Below are positions 1 through 11,308 of a DNA stretch of 64,000 bases, in pieces. The stretch is from Gilliamella sp. wkB108 (GTDB lineage: Bacteria; Pseudomonadota; Gammaproteobacteria; Enterobacterales; Orbaceae). Position 1 is the first letter of the stretch; every line of letters starts with the position of its first letter. The stretch covers positions 20,875 to 84,874 of the forward strand of contig NZ_LZGM01000073.1 of assembly GCF_001690195.1 (NCBI RefSeq). Direction: 5' to 3'. The position numbers were made by a program, and so were the translations under genes. The notes beneath the pieces were generated by a model. It was not told the DNA's origin, ran no database searches, and saw only the letters and a program-made list of their open reading frames with translations.

Positions 1-468
1 TTAGGTGGTGTGACTCGAGCCGAGTCTGTTTTAGCTGGGTTAAACTCGTTGGATGACAATGTTTGGGCGTTAGTTCATGATGCGGCAAGACCTTGTGTCG
101 ATCAAGATGATATTAGTCGATTAATTGAAACGGTAACTTATTCACAACGTGGGGGGATTTTAGCAACCCGAGTTAGTGATACGATAAAACATGCTTATCC
201 AAATGAAGACATTATTGATCATTCAATTGATCGTACTTATTTATGGGGCGCTGCAACACCTCAGTTATTTAAAGTGGGTGAACTAAGGTCTTGTTTAAAG
301 CGGGCTTTAAAAAATCATGTGGTGATTACAGATGAGGCTTCGGCAATTGAGTATTGTGGTGGGCATCCTTTACTCATTGAATGCCGTCGAGATAATATAA
401 AAATTACACGTCCTGAAGATTTAGAATTAGCAAAATTTTATTTAACCAATCATATTACTAATAGGTAA
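1..468 (+). CDS. ispD: IspD, MEP cytidylyltransferase (C-terminal part, cut by window start)
   Basis: The reading frame is open from base 1, so this is the C-terminal two thirds of the gene; the GTG at base 10 is an internal codon (Leu-Gly-Gly-Val-Thr-Arg-Ala) and not the start. IspD transfers CMP from CTP to 2-C-methyl-D-erythritol 4-phosphate in the cytosolic non-mevalonate isoprenoid pathway. Family marks visible are [22 protein letters not shown], the [10 protein letters not shown] segment and a C-terminal [16 protein letters not shown]. The next gene in the same pathway, ispF, follows after 5 bp, as in enterobacteria, where the two are usually cotranscribed. Confidence 0.95.
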   Translation, partial: LGGVTRAESVLAGLNSLDDNVWALVHDAARPCVDQDDISRLIETVTYSQRGGILATRVSDTIKHAYPNEDIIDHSIDRTYLWGAATPQLFKVGELRSCLKRALKNHVVITDEASAIEYCGGHPLLIECRRDNIKITRPEDLELAKFYLTNHITNR

Positions 469-473
469 AAAAC

Positions 474-947
474 ATGAGAATAGGTCATGGATTTGATGTT
501 CATAAATTTGGCGGAGAAGGACCAATTACACTGGGTGGTGTGAAAATTCCTTATGAGCATGGACTTATTGCACATTCTGATGGTGATGTGGTATTGCATG
601 CTATTACCGATGCGTTGATTGGTGCATTAGCATTAGGAGATATTGGAAAGTTATTTCCTGATACTGATCCTAAATATCAAGGCATTGATAGTCGTATTTT
701 GTTGAGAGAAACATATAGTATTATTCAAACTAAGGGATATGAACTGGTTAATCTTGATGCAACGATTATTGTCCAACAACCGAAAATGCGTCCTCATGTT
801 GATCAAATGCGTGTCAATATCGCTGAAGATCTTAATGTTCACTTCGATCTAATTAGTATAAAAGCAACGACGACTGAACAATTAGGCTTTACTGGGCGTA
901 AAGAGGGTATAGCTTGTGAGGCAGTAGTTTTATTAAAAAAAAATTAA
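474..947 (+). CDS. ispF: IspF, MECDP synthase
   Basis: This 157-residue protein has the normal length of 2-C-methyl-D-erythritol 2,4-cyclodiphosphate synthase, a zinc-dependent cytosolic trimer that cyclises CDP-ME-2-phosphate with release of CMP. The metal-binding start GHGFDVHKF, the [19 protein letters not shown] helix, [10 protein letters not shown] and the C-terminal [16 protein letters not shown] are all present. The ATG lies 5 bp after the ispD stop, so the two are probably translated from one mRNA. Nothing looks damaged. Confidence 0.97.
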   Translation: MRIGHGFDVHKFGGEGPITLGGVKIPYEHGLIAHSDGDVVLHAITDALIGALALGDIGKLFPDTDPKYQGIDSRILLRETYSIIQTKGYELVNLDATIIVQQPKMRPHVDQMRVNIAEDLNVHFDLISIKATTTEQLGFTGRKEGIACEAVVLLKKN

Positions 948-980
948 CGATTAATTAAATCAGGTAAATAGGTAAAAGTA

Positions 981-2006
981 GTGTTAGTAGAAGAACTCAG
1001 TTATTTATACGGAAAACCAACAGTTACTGGGCAATATAAACAGCAGTATGATGATTTTGTTGTTAAAGAAGATCTCGGTTTTGAGCTGACCGGTGAAGGT
1101 GAACATGTTTTAGTTTATTTACAAAAACGCGATTGTAATACCATTTATGTTGCTGAACAACTTGCTAAATATGTGGGCATTTCTGCTAAATTAGTAAGTT
1201 ATGCAGGTTTAAAAGATCGTCAGGCTGTCACTTCCCAATGGTTTAGCTTACATATGCCAGGCCAATCAACCCCTGATTTTTCCGCATTTAATTTGGCAGA
1301 TTGTCAAATATTACAAGTGACGCGACATAATAAAAAGTTAAAAATTGGTGCGCTAAAAGGTAATCACTTTAATATTAGACTTAAAGAGTTAACCGCTAAG
1401 ACGGAATTGGATTCTAAACTCGCCTTAATCAAACAACATGGTGTACCTAATTATTTTGGTGAACAACGATTTGGTCGAGATGAAAATAATATTACACAAG
1501 CTATAAAATGGGCAAATGGAGAAATTGCTGTTAAAGATAGGAAAAAAAAGAGCTTTTATTTATCTGCCGCGCGAAGTGCTATTTTTAATGATATAGTAAG
1601 CAAACGAATTGAGAAGGATCTACATCAACGAGTGCTTGATGGTGATATATTGCAGTTAGCCCAGCGTGGAAGTTGGTTTGTAGCGCAAGCGAATGAGCTA
1701 ACGGTTTTACAACAACGTTTATTGCAAGGCGAAATTAATATTACAGCACCAATGGTTGGCGATTCGCCACTTGGTACTTTGTCTGTTGCTCTTGAATTTG
1801 AACAAGAGTGTTTACAAAAATGGTCTAAATTTGGTGACTTGTTTGAAAAAGAGCGGATTGAAACAGCAAGACGTTCGCTGTTATTACGTCCGCAACAACT
1901 TGTTTGGCAATGGTTAGATGATAATTGTATTGAAGTCAGCTTCTATTTACCTTCGGGTTGTTATGCAACAAGTGTGATACGTGAACTGATAATAGGGAAA
2001 GTGTAA
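981..2006 (+). CDS. truD: TruD, tRNA pseudouridine-13 synthase
   Basis: This 341-residue protein isomerises U13 of tRNA-Glu to pseudouridine. The catalytic motif GLKDRQA is present near residue 79 (the Asp), and a second TruD signature, NYFGEQRFG, lies near residue 160. The length is close to the usual 345-350. The start is a GTG at 981 preceded by the AGGTAAA-rich stretch; no ATG lies in a plausible place. It follows ispF by 33 bp and precedes pcm by 5 bp, which fits one ispD-ispF-truD-pcm transcript. In E. coli surE lies between truD and pcm; it is absent here. Confidence 0.95.
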   Translation: MLVEELSYLYGKPTVTGQYKQQYDDFVVKEDLGFELTGEGEHVLVYLQKRDCNTIYVAEQLAKYVGISAKLVSYAGLKDRQAVTSQWFSLHMPGQSTPDFSAFNLADCQILQVTRHNKKLKIGALKGNHFNIRLKELTAKTELDSKLALIKQHGVPNYFGEQRFGRDENNITQAIKWANGEIAVKDRKKKSFYLSAARSAIFNDIVSKRIEKDLHQRVLDGDILQLAQRGSWFVAQANELTVLQQRLLQGEINITAPMVGDSPLGTLSVALEFEQECLQKWSKFGDLFEKERIETARRSLLLRPQQLVWQWLDDNCIEVSFYLPSGCYATSVIRELIIGKV

Positions 2007-2011
2007 CGCAA

Positions 2012-2638
2012 ATGCAAAGTTTGAAAATGCAGTCTTTAATTAAATTATTGCGTCAGCAAGGAATCAAAGATGAGCGTGTCTTAACAGCAATCGCCTCAAT
2101 TCCTCGTGAACATTTTATTGATGAAGCGCTGTCTCACCAAGCGTATGATAACCGTTCATTACCTATTGGTAGTGGGCAAACTATTTCACAACCTTATATT
2201 GTTGCGCAAATGACCGAGCTGTTGCAATTACAACCTAACTCCAGAGTTCTTGAAATAGGAACAGGGTCTGGATATCAAACAGCAATATTGGCTAAATTAG
2301 TCGATCAAGTTTGTTCAATTGAGAGAATTAAAAGTTTGCAATGGAATACAAAACGAAGATTGAAACAACTTGATATTCATAATATAGCAACACGTCATGG
2401 TAATGGTTGGCAAGGGTGGCCTGAACGCGCTCCTTTTGATGGTATTATCGTTACAGCTGCCGCATCAGAAGTTCCTCAAAGTTTAGTAGAGCAATTAGCC
2501 GATAAAGGACGCTTAGTTATTCCGGTAGGTGAACATGAACAGATTTTACAGGTGATTGAGCGAGATGGTGATAACTTTATTACTAACAATATGGGCGAAG
2601 TAAAATTTGTACCATTAGTTAAAGGTGATATAGAGTAA
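2012..2638 (+). CDS. pcm: Pcm, protein-L-isoaspartate O-methyltransferase
   Basis: Pcm uses S-adenosylmethionine to methylate L-isoaspartyl residues in aged proteins and so starts their repair. The 208 residues match the family length. The substrate-side motif [15 protein letters not shown] is at about residues 53-67, and the SAM-binding motif [15 protein letters not shown] follows at about 80-94. The C-terminal strand LVIPVGE is also present. The gene is the last of the ispD-ispF-truD-pcm group. In enterobacteria nlpD and rpoS come next, but here the strand switches to pnuC-nadR. An in-frame ATG 15 bp further in is an alternative start. Confidence 0.96.
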   Translation: MQSLKMQSLIKLLRQQGIKDERVLTAIASIPREHFIDEALSHQAYDNRSLPIGSGQTISQPYIVAQMTELLQLQPNSRVLEIGTGSGYQTAILAKLVDQVCSIERIKSLQWNTKRRLKQLDIHNIATRHGNGWQGWPERAPFDGIIVTAAASEVPQSLVEQLADKGRLVIPVGEHEQILQVIERDGDNFITNNMGEVKFVPLVKGDIE

Positions 2639-2998
2639 AAACTATCATGATAGACGATGGTTTCATCTTGTTAAATTAATTAATGCATATATTTTTCTCA
2701 CTTTATCTGGTGTGGCTGGGCGTTATTCATCGGTTTTTATGAAGATATATTGATATATACAGCTCAGTTTAACAAACCGATAGTTTGATTTGGTTAATTC
2801 CGCTTTTGTATAATAAACATTATTTTTCCTTCCTATATGTCTACTTATTGCAATAGAAGCATAAAGAGTCGGTAAATGATGAGAGCCATACCAAAAACCG
2901 ACCATGCATTATGTTGTTAAGGTGATAATTTAATCACCTATTTATTTTATATTGAAACGTATAGCTAACCTGAAACTTCTTGTCAAAAATAGTTGTGT
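2639..2998. other. Convergent intergenic region without a supported gene
   Basis: These 360 bases separate pcm (+) from pnuC (-). A 60-codon minus-strand frame at 2723-2905 has no ribosome site and no recognisable family, so I do not call it. A hairpin near 2920-2939 is listed separately. The place where nlpD and rpoS sit in enterobacteria holds no remnant of them that I can see. Confidence 0.5.
2920..2939 (+). terminator. Candidate hairpin terminator
   Basis: A 7-bp perfect stem (AGGTGAT / ATCACCT) with a 6-base loop is followed on the plus strand by the T-rich stretch ATTTATTTTAT. It could end transcription reading through from pcm, but it lies 280 bp downstream of that stop and the stem is AT-rich, so the call is weak. 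Confidence 0.35.
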
Positions 2999-3688
2999 TT
3001 ATGACTTATTTTCAGATTGTTTCCATTCACAAATCCCATAAATGGCATTAAATAGATAGATTAAGTATTGGGTAGCAATAATGAGGTTATCAGTATAAAT
3101 GTTTAGACCAATAACAAGTACGTTTAATATCACCCATAAATACCAATTAAATGAGTACCTTAGCATTAACAGCAGTTGTGCCACCACGCCTAATCCAAAA
3201 ATAAAACAGTTAGTAATCAGTTGGTAAATAGTATTATCAACACCAATGGCATTAGTTAGGTAGATATTAAAAAATACTGCACAGATAAGGAAGATAATTG
3301 TGTATAAAAATGCCTGTTCATTAAGCGCGCGAACTTTGACACTTTTATTATCGTCTTGGTTTTTGTGCCAAGTGATGATCCCATAGATGTGAGAACAAAA
3401 ATAGTAGAAAGTAGGTAGGCTGGCACCAATATTACCACCTAAGAAATTAGCAACACATTCTCCGGTTACAGCGAACATACCAAGTAAATTACCGCTATTT
3501 TTACGCTTAGCGAGTAAAATAACACAAAGTAAACCACAAAACGCTCCAAAATAAGATATCGCATAGCGTATGTTTACAGTAGTAAAAGGATCGGTGTATA
3601 GAAAGGCTAAAGAGACACAGACTATACAAAATACCGGATAAAATTTATTACGGCCAATGAGTATGATACCTGCGATTAATTTATCCAT
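2999..3688 (-). CDS. pnuC: PnuC-type nicotinamide riboside/mononucleotide transporter
   Basis: This 229-residue polytopic inner-membrane protein has about seven hydrophobic segments, as in the PnuC/SWEET-like family that lets nicotinamide riboside diffuse into the cell. Family-like features are a Trp-rich helix (FNWYLWVILNVLVIGLNIY) and a C-terminal LYLFNAIYGICEWK block typical of PnuC. It starts 5 bp after the nadR stop on the same strand. NadR phosphorylates the imported riboside, which traps it and drives uptake, so the pair forms an NAD salvage unit. Confidence 0.88.
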   Translation of the reverse strand: MDKLIAGIILIGRNKFYPVFCIVCVSLAFLYTDPFTTVNIRYAISYFGAFCGLLCVILLAKRKNSGNLLGMFAVTGECVANFLGGNIGASLPTFYYFCSHIYGIITWHKNQDDNKSVKVRALNEQAFLYTIIFLICAVFFNIYLTNAIGVDNTIYQLITNCFIFGLGVVAQLLLMLRYSFNWYLWVILNVLVIGLNIYTDNLIIATQYLIYLFNAIYGICEWKQSENKS

Positions 3689-3693
3689 AACTA

Positions 3694-4935
<1,242 letters not shown>

Positions 4936-5159
4936 TTATATTTCGTTTTATATTTTTTACTAAATGTACATTATTTTATTTAAATGTTCAATATATTAAA
5001 CAAATAATTTATTTTTTTATCTACCTTATTTACATATAATACAAATTAAGATTCTTTATTATTGATGGGACAAGTTAGTGTGAGATTTGATGGTGATTCA
5101 ATCAAGATCACTTTGTTCTATTGTTAAAGATGATAACCATACTAAAAAAGGATAAAACA

Positions 5160-6752
5160 ATGAAAATTCAGAAAATCGCCTTGCTAATTGCAGTTATTTC
5201 TGGCTCAGCTTTTGCTGATAACAATATCACCTTAAATAAAGTCACCTTATTTTTAAAAGGTGCGGAGTTACAAGGACAATCAACTGTATCATTGACCAAA
5301 GGTGAAAGTGAGATTTTGTTAACTGGTATTGCTGATGGTGTTAATCCTAACTCAATCAATGTCGGTTTTAATTCAGATACGAGTATCAAGATATTATCCA
5401 CTACTTTAAAAAATAATGATGTTGCAAAAAGAGAAGAAAGTAGTGAACTAAAGTCGTTAGGTGATCAGTTACAACAATTAGAGACAAAATATGTTACTAC
5501 TGAGATTCAATTGAAAGCAGTGTCTGAAACAGTTACCTTATTACAAGGCAATCGTTTAGATGGTTTAGTCAAAACAGCACATGATGAATTGACTGATATG
5601 AAAAATGTATTAGATTTTGTTAAAACAAATTTAGCGACTGCGTTGAATGAGCAATATACTTTACAAACAGAGTTAGACAAGCTAGAGCAACAACTCAGTG
5701 ATTGTAAACAGAAAATAGAACAAGCAAGGGCTGCCTCACACAACTTAAATAATGCCATTGCTGTTAAAGTCTATTCTGATAAAAAAGTAGAACTACCGAT
5801 GACACTTTCATATGTGACCGAGAATGCTGGTTGGAAACCCGTTTATGATGTACGGGTCGCTGATATTAATTCACCACTACAATTAACCTATAAAGCTGAT
5901 GTTTATCAGCAAACGGGTTTAGATTGGCAGAATATCGATTTTAGTTTATCAACCGCTAATCCAAGTGAAGGGATCACCGCTCCGGAACTAACACCTTGGC
6001 ATGTTGATATGTATAGCAATGAGAAAGGTGGTGGTTTCTTCTTTTCTAAGAGTGAAAAAGATTATGATCAAATTAGCGCTAGAGTATCCAAATCTGTAAA
6101 CCCGATGATTGATAATGTATTAATTAATGCTACCGGTATTGATACTCGTTTTGATGTTAAATTACCTTATACGATTAAAACTAATAGCCAAAACAATATA
6201 TTAACCCTACAAGATAAACAAGTTGAGGCTAAATATCGTTATATTTCTATACCAAAATTAGATAGTAATGCTTATTTACAAGCCCAAATTGCCGATTGGG
6301 ATAAACTTAATTTATTACCCGGTAAATCTACTGTATTTTTCAATGGTAATTATATAGGTGAAAGTTTTATTACGACTGCAGATGTGAAAGATACACTTAA
6401 CCTATCATTAGGTCGAGATAAAAATATTTTGATTACCCGTAATCGTAATCTGGATGAAACTTCAAAACCCTCTTTTTTTAAAGATGAAGTCTCTCAAAAA
6501 TATGCTTATATTATTACTGTAAAAAATACCAAACCATTACCAATTGATATTGCTATTTACGATCAGTTACCGTTAATTCATCACAAGACAATAGAACTTG
6601 ATGATGCGAAGTATGGCGACGCTACTTATGATAAAGATACCGGATTATTAGCTTGGGAATTTACATTAAAACCAAGTGAAGCCAAGAATCTTAACTTAAG
6701 CTTTAAGTTAACTTATCCAAACGATAAAGCTAACACTATAATAGGCTTATAG
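5160..6752 (+). CDS. DUF4139 (MuiA-like) envelope protein with signal peptide
   Basis: I start this 530-residue protein at the ATG at 5160, which has an AAAGGATAAAACA leader and begins a clean signal peptide (MKIQKIALLIAVISGSAFA); an upstream TTG frame adds only 13 odd residues. The order is an N-terminal DUF4140-like strand region (about 20-95), a coiled coil (about 110-200, repeated Leu/Gln/Glu heptads) and a C-terminal DUF4139 beta domain beginning near LSYVTENAGWKPVYDVRV. Proteins of this type are called mucoidy inhibitor A-like; their biochemical role is not established. It is probably periplasmic. It is followed after 21 bp by recD, with no known functional link. Confidence 0.85.
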   Translation: MKIQKIALLIAVISGSAFADNNITLNKVTLFLKGAELQGQSTVSLTKGESEILLTGIADGVNPNSINVGFNSDTSIKILSTTLKNNDVAKREESSELKSLGDQLQQLETKYVTTEIQLKAVSETVTLLQGNRLDGLVKTAHDELTDMKNVLDFVKTNLATALNEQYTLQTELDKLEQQLSDCKQKIEQARAASHNLNNAIAVKVYSDKKVELPMTLSYVTENAGWKPVYDVRVADINSPLQLTYKADVYQQTGLDWQNIDFSLSTANPSEGITAPELTPWHVDMYSNEKGGGFFFSKSEKDYDQISARVSKSVNPMIDNVLINATGIDTRFDVKLPYTIKTNSQNNILTLQDKQVEAKYRYISIPKLDSNAYLQAQIADWDKLNLLPGKSTVFFNGNYIGESFITTADVKDTLNLSLGRDKNILITRNRNLDETSKPSFFKDEVSQKYAYIITVKNTKPLPIDIAIYDQLPLIHHKTIELDDAKYGDATYDKDTGLLAWEFTLKPSEAKNLNLSFKLTYPNDKANTIIGL

Positions 6753-6773
6753 ACAACATAAAAAGAACAAAGT

Positions 6774-8630
6774 ATGTTATTGCAATGGTTAAATCAGTTT
6801 AAACAATATAGTCAAGTGAGTTTGCTAGATATACATTTAGCAAACTTTTTAACGAGTAAAGCGCAGTTAAATGATGAGATTTGGGCTAAACGATTTAGCT
6901 TTTTGATTTTATCCCTTAGTATGGAAGTGAGAGAAGGACATGTATGCCTCTCTCTTTCACGTTTAACCCAACAAAATATTGAACCTGAAATCTGGTTAGC
7001 ATTGTTATCACCCACTGAGCAAGATTGGATAACAACCCTTGAACACGCCACAAAAAAACAGGTAGTAAGTAGTGGTGAACAGCTATCACCACTCATTTTT
7101 ACTCAAAATAAACTCTATTTTCAACGAATGTGGCTGGATGAAAAGTTAGTTGCCCACTATTTTAATCATACTACATTGGAGCAGAAACCGTTTACTACGA
7201 ATGATCTGAAAAATATTCTTGATCAGCTATTTACTAATAATGAGGTTACGATCGATTGGCAGAAGGTCGCGGTGGCCGTTGCATTAACACGTAAAGTAGC
7301 CATTATTTCTGGTGGTCCTGGTACAGGTAAAACGACAACGGTGGCTAAAATCTTAGCCGGAATTATGTTAACAACCCCTAATGCACGAATAGTTACAGCT
7401 GCGCCAACGGGGAAAGCGGCTTCAAGGTTGACCGAATCACTTAGCCGTGCGATCGATTTGCTCTCTTTTCAGTCGTTAAATATAAGGGCTGAAGCAGTGA
7501 CTTTACATCGTTTATTAGGTGCTAAAGCTGACAATCGTTCGTTCTCTTATCATAAAAATAACCCATTACATGTTGATGTTTTAGTGATTGATGAAGCCTC
7601 TATGGTCGATTTAAATATGATGGCAAGGGTTATTGATGCCTTGTCAACGTCAGCTCGACTAATTTTGTTAGGAGATAAAGATCAACTTTCGTCAGTAGAA
7701 GCGGGAGCCGTTTTTGGTGATTTATGTGCTTTCATAGCCTCGGGATACAGCGAGGGGAGAGCAGAAGAGTTGAGCTACCTAACCGGGTATTTTGTTCCTG
7801 TAAATCAGAATGTTGCATCTATCACAGATAGTATTTGTTTGTTACAAAAGAGCTATCGCTTTAATGAATCATCTGGCATTGGTTTATTAGCAAATGCTGT
7901 TAAAGAAGGTCACTATTTGACAGTCAATAAGCTGTTAGCTGATGCTTCACTTAAGGATGTTCAGTATCATCCTTTATCATCCCAACAAGCCTATGAATCG
8001 GTGCTTAACGACTGCGTTACACATTATAAGCATTACTTAAATACCATAAAACGATATGGCAATGATGACATTGCTTTAATATTAGACAAGTTTGCCGAGT
8101 ATCGCTTACTTTGTGCGGTACGGGAAGGATTATTTGGTGTTGAAGGTTTAAATAAACAAATTGAATCATTATTGGCTAAAGATAATTTAATTCGACTGAA
8201 AAACAAAGAAACATGGTATATAGGGCGCCCAATCATGATTTTACGTAATAGTGCCTCATTAGGGTTATATAATGGGGATATTGGTATTACGTTAGCCGCT
8301 GAACACGATAGTTCAAAACTGCGAGTTTATTTTCCTTTTGCTGATGGATCAATTAAAGGATTTTCACCTTTTAGATTACCTGAACATGAAACGGCGTATG
8401 CCATGACAATTCATAAATCACAAGGTTCAGAATTCGATCATGTTAATATAATATTGCCTACTGATTACTCCCCGTTACTGAATCGATCTTTACTTTATAC
8501 CGCGATCACGCGAGCTAAAAAATCAGTTTCAATTTATGCAGAAGCAAAAATATTAGAAAGAATCGTTAAAAGTCAGATATATCGTGAAAGTGGTTTAGCA
8601 GAGCAGATTAATGATTATAGCGCGCAATAG
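6774..8630 (+). CDS. recD: RecD, exodeoxyribonuclease V alpha subunit
   Basis: This 618-residue superfamily-1B helicase is the 5'-3' motor of RecBCD, the double-strand-break repair enzyme. Walker A GGPGTGKTTT is at about residues 180-189, the Walker B VLVIDEASMVD at about 270, and the C-terminal helicase motif AMTIHKSQGSEFDHV at about 540. The N-terminal 150 residues are the weakly conserved RecB-contacting domain. recB and recC normally lie directly upstream; here the upstream gene is an unrelated envelope protein and neither recB nor recC is in this window. Confidence 0.95.
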   Translation: MLLQWLNQFKQYSQVSLLDIHLANFLTSKAQLNDEIWAKRFSFLILSLSMEVREGHVCLSLSRLTQQNIEPEIWLALLSPTEQDWITTLEHATKKQVVSSGEQLSPLIFTQNKLYFQRMWLDEKLVAHYFNHTTLEQKPFTTNDLKNILDQLFTNNEVTIDWQKVAVAVALTRKVAIISGGPGTGKTTTVAKILAGIMLTTPNARIVTAAPTGKAASRLTESLSRAIDLLSFQSLNIRAEAVTLHRLLGAKADNRSFSYHKNNPLHVDVLVIDEASMVDLNMMARVIDALSTSARLILLGDKDQLSSVEAGAVFGDLCAFIASGYSEGRAEELSYLTGYFVPVNQNVASITDSICLLQKSYRFNESSGIGLLANAVKEGHYLTVNKLLADASLKDVQYHPLSSQQAYESVLNDCVTHYKHYLNTIKRYGNDDIALILDKFAEYRLLCAVREGLFGVEGLNKQIESLLAKDNLIRLKNKETWYIGRPIMILRNSASLGLYNGDIGITLAAEHDSSKLRVYFPFADGSIKGFSPFRLPEHETAYAMTIHKSQGSEFDHVNIILPTDYSPLLNRSLLYTAITRAKKSVSIYAEAKILERIVKSQIYRESGLAEQINDYSAQ

Positions 8631-8675
8631 ACTATTGTTATAATTAGTTATCAACAATTTGTTAACTAATATAGG

Positions 8676-8969
8676 TTAATACAGCTCAAGTTCCCAATCT
8701 TCGTAGGGTGGATCAATGACATAATCATTATCAAAATAGTAGCGCAAAAAATCTGTAGCACGTTTTTCCGCATAGGGAGCATTTAAAACTTCACCATTTT
8801 CATCAAGTTCAATCACATTAGCATAAATGGCAAATACTTGTTCTATAGCGCTAGGATCTTCACCATAAAGAGATAAATAATCAATCCCCTTTAAAGTATA
8901 TTGGGTTCCACTTGCCATAAAATAGACAAATGTTCTTAATGCTCCACTAAATGAATGACTTAACTTCAT
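8676..8969 (-). CDS. Uncharacterised small acidic protein
   Basis: This 97-residue soluble protein has no signal peptide or membrane segment and is rich in Asp, Glu and aromatic residues, with an acidic Tyr/Trp-rich tail (DPPYEDWELELY). I do not recognise a family with confidence. The ATG at 8969 has a weak purine-rich leader (GAAGTAAA). It is convergent with recD and lies just beyond the terminator that ends the glt operon, so it must have its own promoter or rely on readthrough. The codon use looks like its neighbours, so I think it is a real gene. Confidence 0.6.
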   Translation of the reverse strand: MKLSHSFSGALRTFVYFMASGTQYTLKGIDYLSLYGEDPSAIEQVFAIYANVIELDENGEVLNAPYAEKRATDFLRYYFDNDYVIDPPYEDWELELY

Positions 8970-9008
8970 ATTTTACTTCTATTGAGATAGAAAAGAGGGG
9001 GATATTAT

Positions 9009-9042
9009 AAAAAGCACCGGCTAGTTTAGCAAGGTGCTTTTT
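9009..9042 (-). terminator. Intrinsic terminator of the glt operon
   Basis: A 10-bp perfect stem AAAAAGCACC / GGTGCTTTTT with a 14-base loop lies 16 bp after the gltL stop. On the minus strand the stem runs directly into the T-run TTTTTAT, so it is a good Rho-independent terminator for gltIJKL. Confidence 0.85.
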
Positions 9043-9057
9043 ATTTTGCATGATCGA

Positions 9058-9783
9058 TTAATGGATGATCTTAGCTAAGAAATCTTTGGCACGATCTGAT
9101 TGTGGATTAGTAAAGAACTGCTCTTTAGAGGTATCTTCAATAATTTCCCCTGCATCCATAAAAATAACGCGGTGTGCCACTTTACGAGCAAAGCCCATTT
9201 CGTGAGTAACAACCATCATTGTCATTCCTTCGTAAGCAAGTTCAACCATTACATCTAACACTTCATTAACCATTTCAGGATCAAGTGCTGAAGTTGGTTC
9301 ATCAAATAGCATCACAATTGGATCCATACAAAGTGCGCGAGCAATAGCAACACGTTGTTGTTGACCACCTGAAAGCTGAGCTGGGTATTTATTTGCATGT
9401 GCAAGCAAACCAACGCGATCTAGCAAACTAAGTGCTTTTTCTTGTGCTTCTTTATCAGCTCGCCCAAGTACTTTAATTTGAGCAAGAGTTAGATTTTTTA
9501 ATATTGTTAAATGTGGAAACAGTTCGAAATGCTGGAACACCATACCAACTTTGGAACGCAATTTAGCCAAATTAGTTGACTGGCTCGTGACTTCTGTTCC
9601 ATCAATAATAATTTGACCTTTTTGTACTGGCTCTAAACCATTGACAGTTTTAATCAGCGTTGATTTACCGGAACCTGACGGACCACAAACTACCACAACT
9701 TCGCCTTTACCGACTCTTGTTGTACAGTTTTTTAATACTTGAAATTGTCCATACCATTTTGATACATTTTCTAAGGAGATCAT
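9058..9783 (-). CDS. gltL: GltL, glutamate/aspartate ABC transporter ATPase
   Basis: This 241-residue ABC ATPase has Walker [13 protein letters not shown] (about residue 33), the Q-loop [14 protein letters not shown], the signature [15 protein letters not shown] (about 134) and Walker [15 protein letters not shown] (about 158), followed by the switch histidine in VVTHEMGFA. It energises uptake of acidic amino acids by GltJK and the binding protein GltI. Its ATG overlaps the gltK stop by 4 bp, so the two are translationally coupled. It is the last gene of the operon. Confidence 0.96.
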   Translation of the reverse strand: MISLENVSKWYGQFQVLKNCTTRVGKGEVVVVCGPSGSGKSTLIKTVNGLEPVQKGQIIIDGTEVTSQSTNLAKLRSKVGMVFQHFELFPHLTILKNLTLAQIKVLGRADKEAQEKALSLLDRVGLLAHANKYPAQLSGGQQQRVAIARALCMDPIVMLFDEPTSALDPEMVNEVLDVMVELAYEGMTMMVVTHEMGFARKVAHRVIFMDAGEIIEDTSKEQFFTNPQSDRAKDFLAKIIH

Positions 9784-10481
9784 CTATTTATCCCTTTTTT
9801 GAAATAATTAACTAAACGTGAAGCAGTAAAACAAATTACAAAATAACTCGCTGCTGCAAAAATAATCATTGAATATTTAACAGTGCCACCTTGCACATTA
9901 CCAATTTGTGTAACGCTTGCGCCAAAAAGGTCGATTAAACTCATTACATAAACTAAAGAGGTATCCTGAAATAAGATAATACCCTGCGTTAATAGTAATG
10001 GCACCATCGATCTAAATGCTTGAGGTAAAATAATCAAGCGCATTGCTTGGCTTTTTGTCATTCCTAATGCATACGCTGCATGGTATTGACCTTTAGTCAC
10101 TGCATTAATACCGGCACGAATGATCTCAGAATAATAAGCCGCTTCAAAAAGTGCAAATGCAATCATAGCTGAAACAATTCGAACATCAGCATAAGGCGGA
10201 AGATTAAATACATATTTTATAACTTGCGGTAATGCTAAATAAAACCATAACAATACTAATAGTAGTGGTATAGAACGGAATAAATTGACATAGCATTTGG
10301 CAAAAATATTAAGTATTTTACAATTTGACAAGCGCATAAGTGCCAGCACTGTACCCCAGACAATACCAAAGATAACGGCATTTAAAGTAATTTTAGTTGT
10401 TAGCCATAAACCACTTAATAATAAATGATAATTATCTAATACCAATGAAGGTATATTGGCAATCCAATCAAATAATTGCAT
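9780..10481 (-). CDS. gltK: GltK, glutamate/aspartate ABC permease
   Basis: This 233-residue inner-membrane permease has about five membrane helices and the EAA-type loop that contacts GltL ([25 protein letters not shown], here beginning YHAAYALGM). I choose the ATG at 10481, because GGAGGATAAG directly before it is an ideal ribosome site; the ATG four codons upstream lies inside that site and overlaps gltJ. The start is then 1 bp after the gltJ stop. Confidence 0.94.
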   Translation of the reverse strand: MQLFDWIANIPSLVLDNYHLLLSGLWLTTKITLNAVIFGIVWGTVLALMRLSNCKILNIFAKCYVNLFRSIPLLLVLLWFYLALPQVIKYVFNLPPYADVRIVSAMIAFALFEAAYYSEIIRAGINAVTKGQYHAAYALGMTKSQAMRLIILPQAFRSMVPLLLTQGIILFQDTSLVYVMSLIDLFGASVTQIGNVQGGTVKYSMIIFAAASYFVICFTASRLVNYFKKGINR

Positions 10482-10482
10482 C

Positions 10483-11217
10483 TTATCCTCCATGATTCAT
10501 ATTAGGTAAACGCGTATGTTTTTCAACAATTCGCATAATAGTAATAACGGCATAATTGATCAGCATAAAGGCTATGGTGACGCCGCATAATATTTCGATG
10601 ATACTATTAGTTGACTCATTGATACGATCAATTTGGCCAATTAAATCGATTAGACCAATAGTTGAAGCAACCGATGAGTTTTTAATAATATTTGTCATCT
10701 CAGAGGTCAGTGGCGGAATAATGCGTCGATAAGCATTTGGCAATAGTATATACCGATATGCTTGGCAATTAGTTAAGCCAAGTGCTAAAGCAGCATATCG
10801 TTGACCTTTAGGTAAAGTTTGAATACCTGTTCTGACTTGTTCAGCAACACGAGCCGAAGTAAATAATCCCAAAGCAAGTGCTGCAGTGATAAACGAGCTT
10901 ATATTTGGCGATAATCCAGATATAAACCAAGTTTTTAGACTGCCTGTCAATATTTCTGGCAGAATCATATACCACAAAAACATTTGCACAAGTAATGGAA
11001 TATTGCGGAATAGCTGAATATAGCTAGCAGCAAAATTTTGTAGAAATTTATTTTCTAAAGTTCGGCAGATCCCTACCAGTGATCCTAGTAAGAAGGCGAT
11101 GATCCAAGCAGTAACTGCTAAAGAAGCTGTTACAAAGACACCATCTAAAAGCCAGTTTAAATAAATTCCATCACCGTAGGGAGTGGGTTCAAAAAATAAT
11201 GTCCAATTAAAACTCAT
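10483..11217 (-). CDS. gltJ: GltJ, glutamate/aspartate ABC permease
   Basis: This 244-residue HisMQ-type permease starts with the family-typical short cytoplasmic/periplasmic lead ([11 protein letters not shown]) and has about five hydrophobic helices and the EAA loop [19 protein letters not shown]. It pairs with GltK to form the membrane channel. In E. coli the sRNA SroC is made from the gltI-gltJ gap; here that gap is only 91 bp and I see no matching structure. Confidence 0.94.
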   Translation of the reverse strand: MSFNWTLFFEPTPYGDGIYLNWLLDGVFVTASLAVTAWIIAFLLGSLVGICRTLENKFLQNFAASYIQLFRNIPLLVQMFLWYMILPEILTGSLKTWFISGLSPNISSFITAALALGLFTSARVAEQVRTGIQTLPKGQRYAALALGLTNCQAYRYILLPNAYRRIIPPLTSEMTNIIKNSSVASTIGLIDLIGQIDRINESTNSIIEILCGVTIAFMLINYAVITIMRIVEKHTRLPNMNHGG

Positions 11218-11308
11218 AATATATTTAATTCATTAAATTAGATTATGTACCAAATATAACGATATATCGATATAGTCAGTACATAAGATTAGAAAGATAA
11301 GAAAAGTA

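Noticed and set aside
2723..2905. 60-codon minus-strand frame between pcm and pnuC
   Set aside because: No ribosome site, no recognisable domain, and composition like the AT-rich spacer.
11218..11308. SroC-like sRNA between gltI and gltJ
   Set aside because: The gap is only 91 bp with no matching hairpin or T-run.
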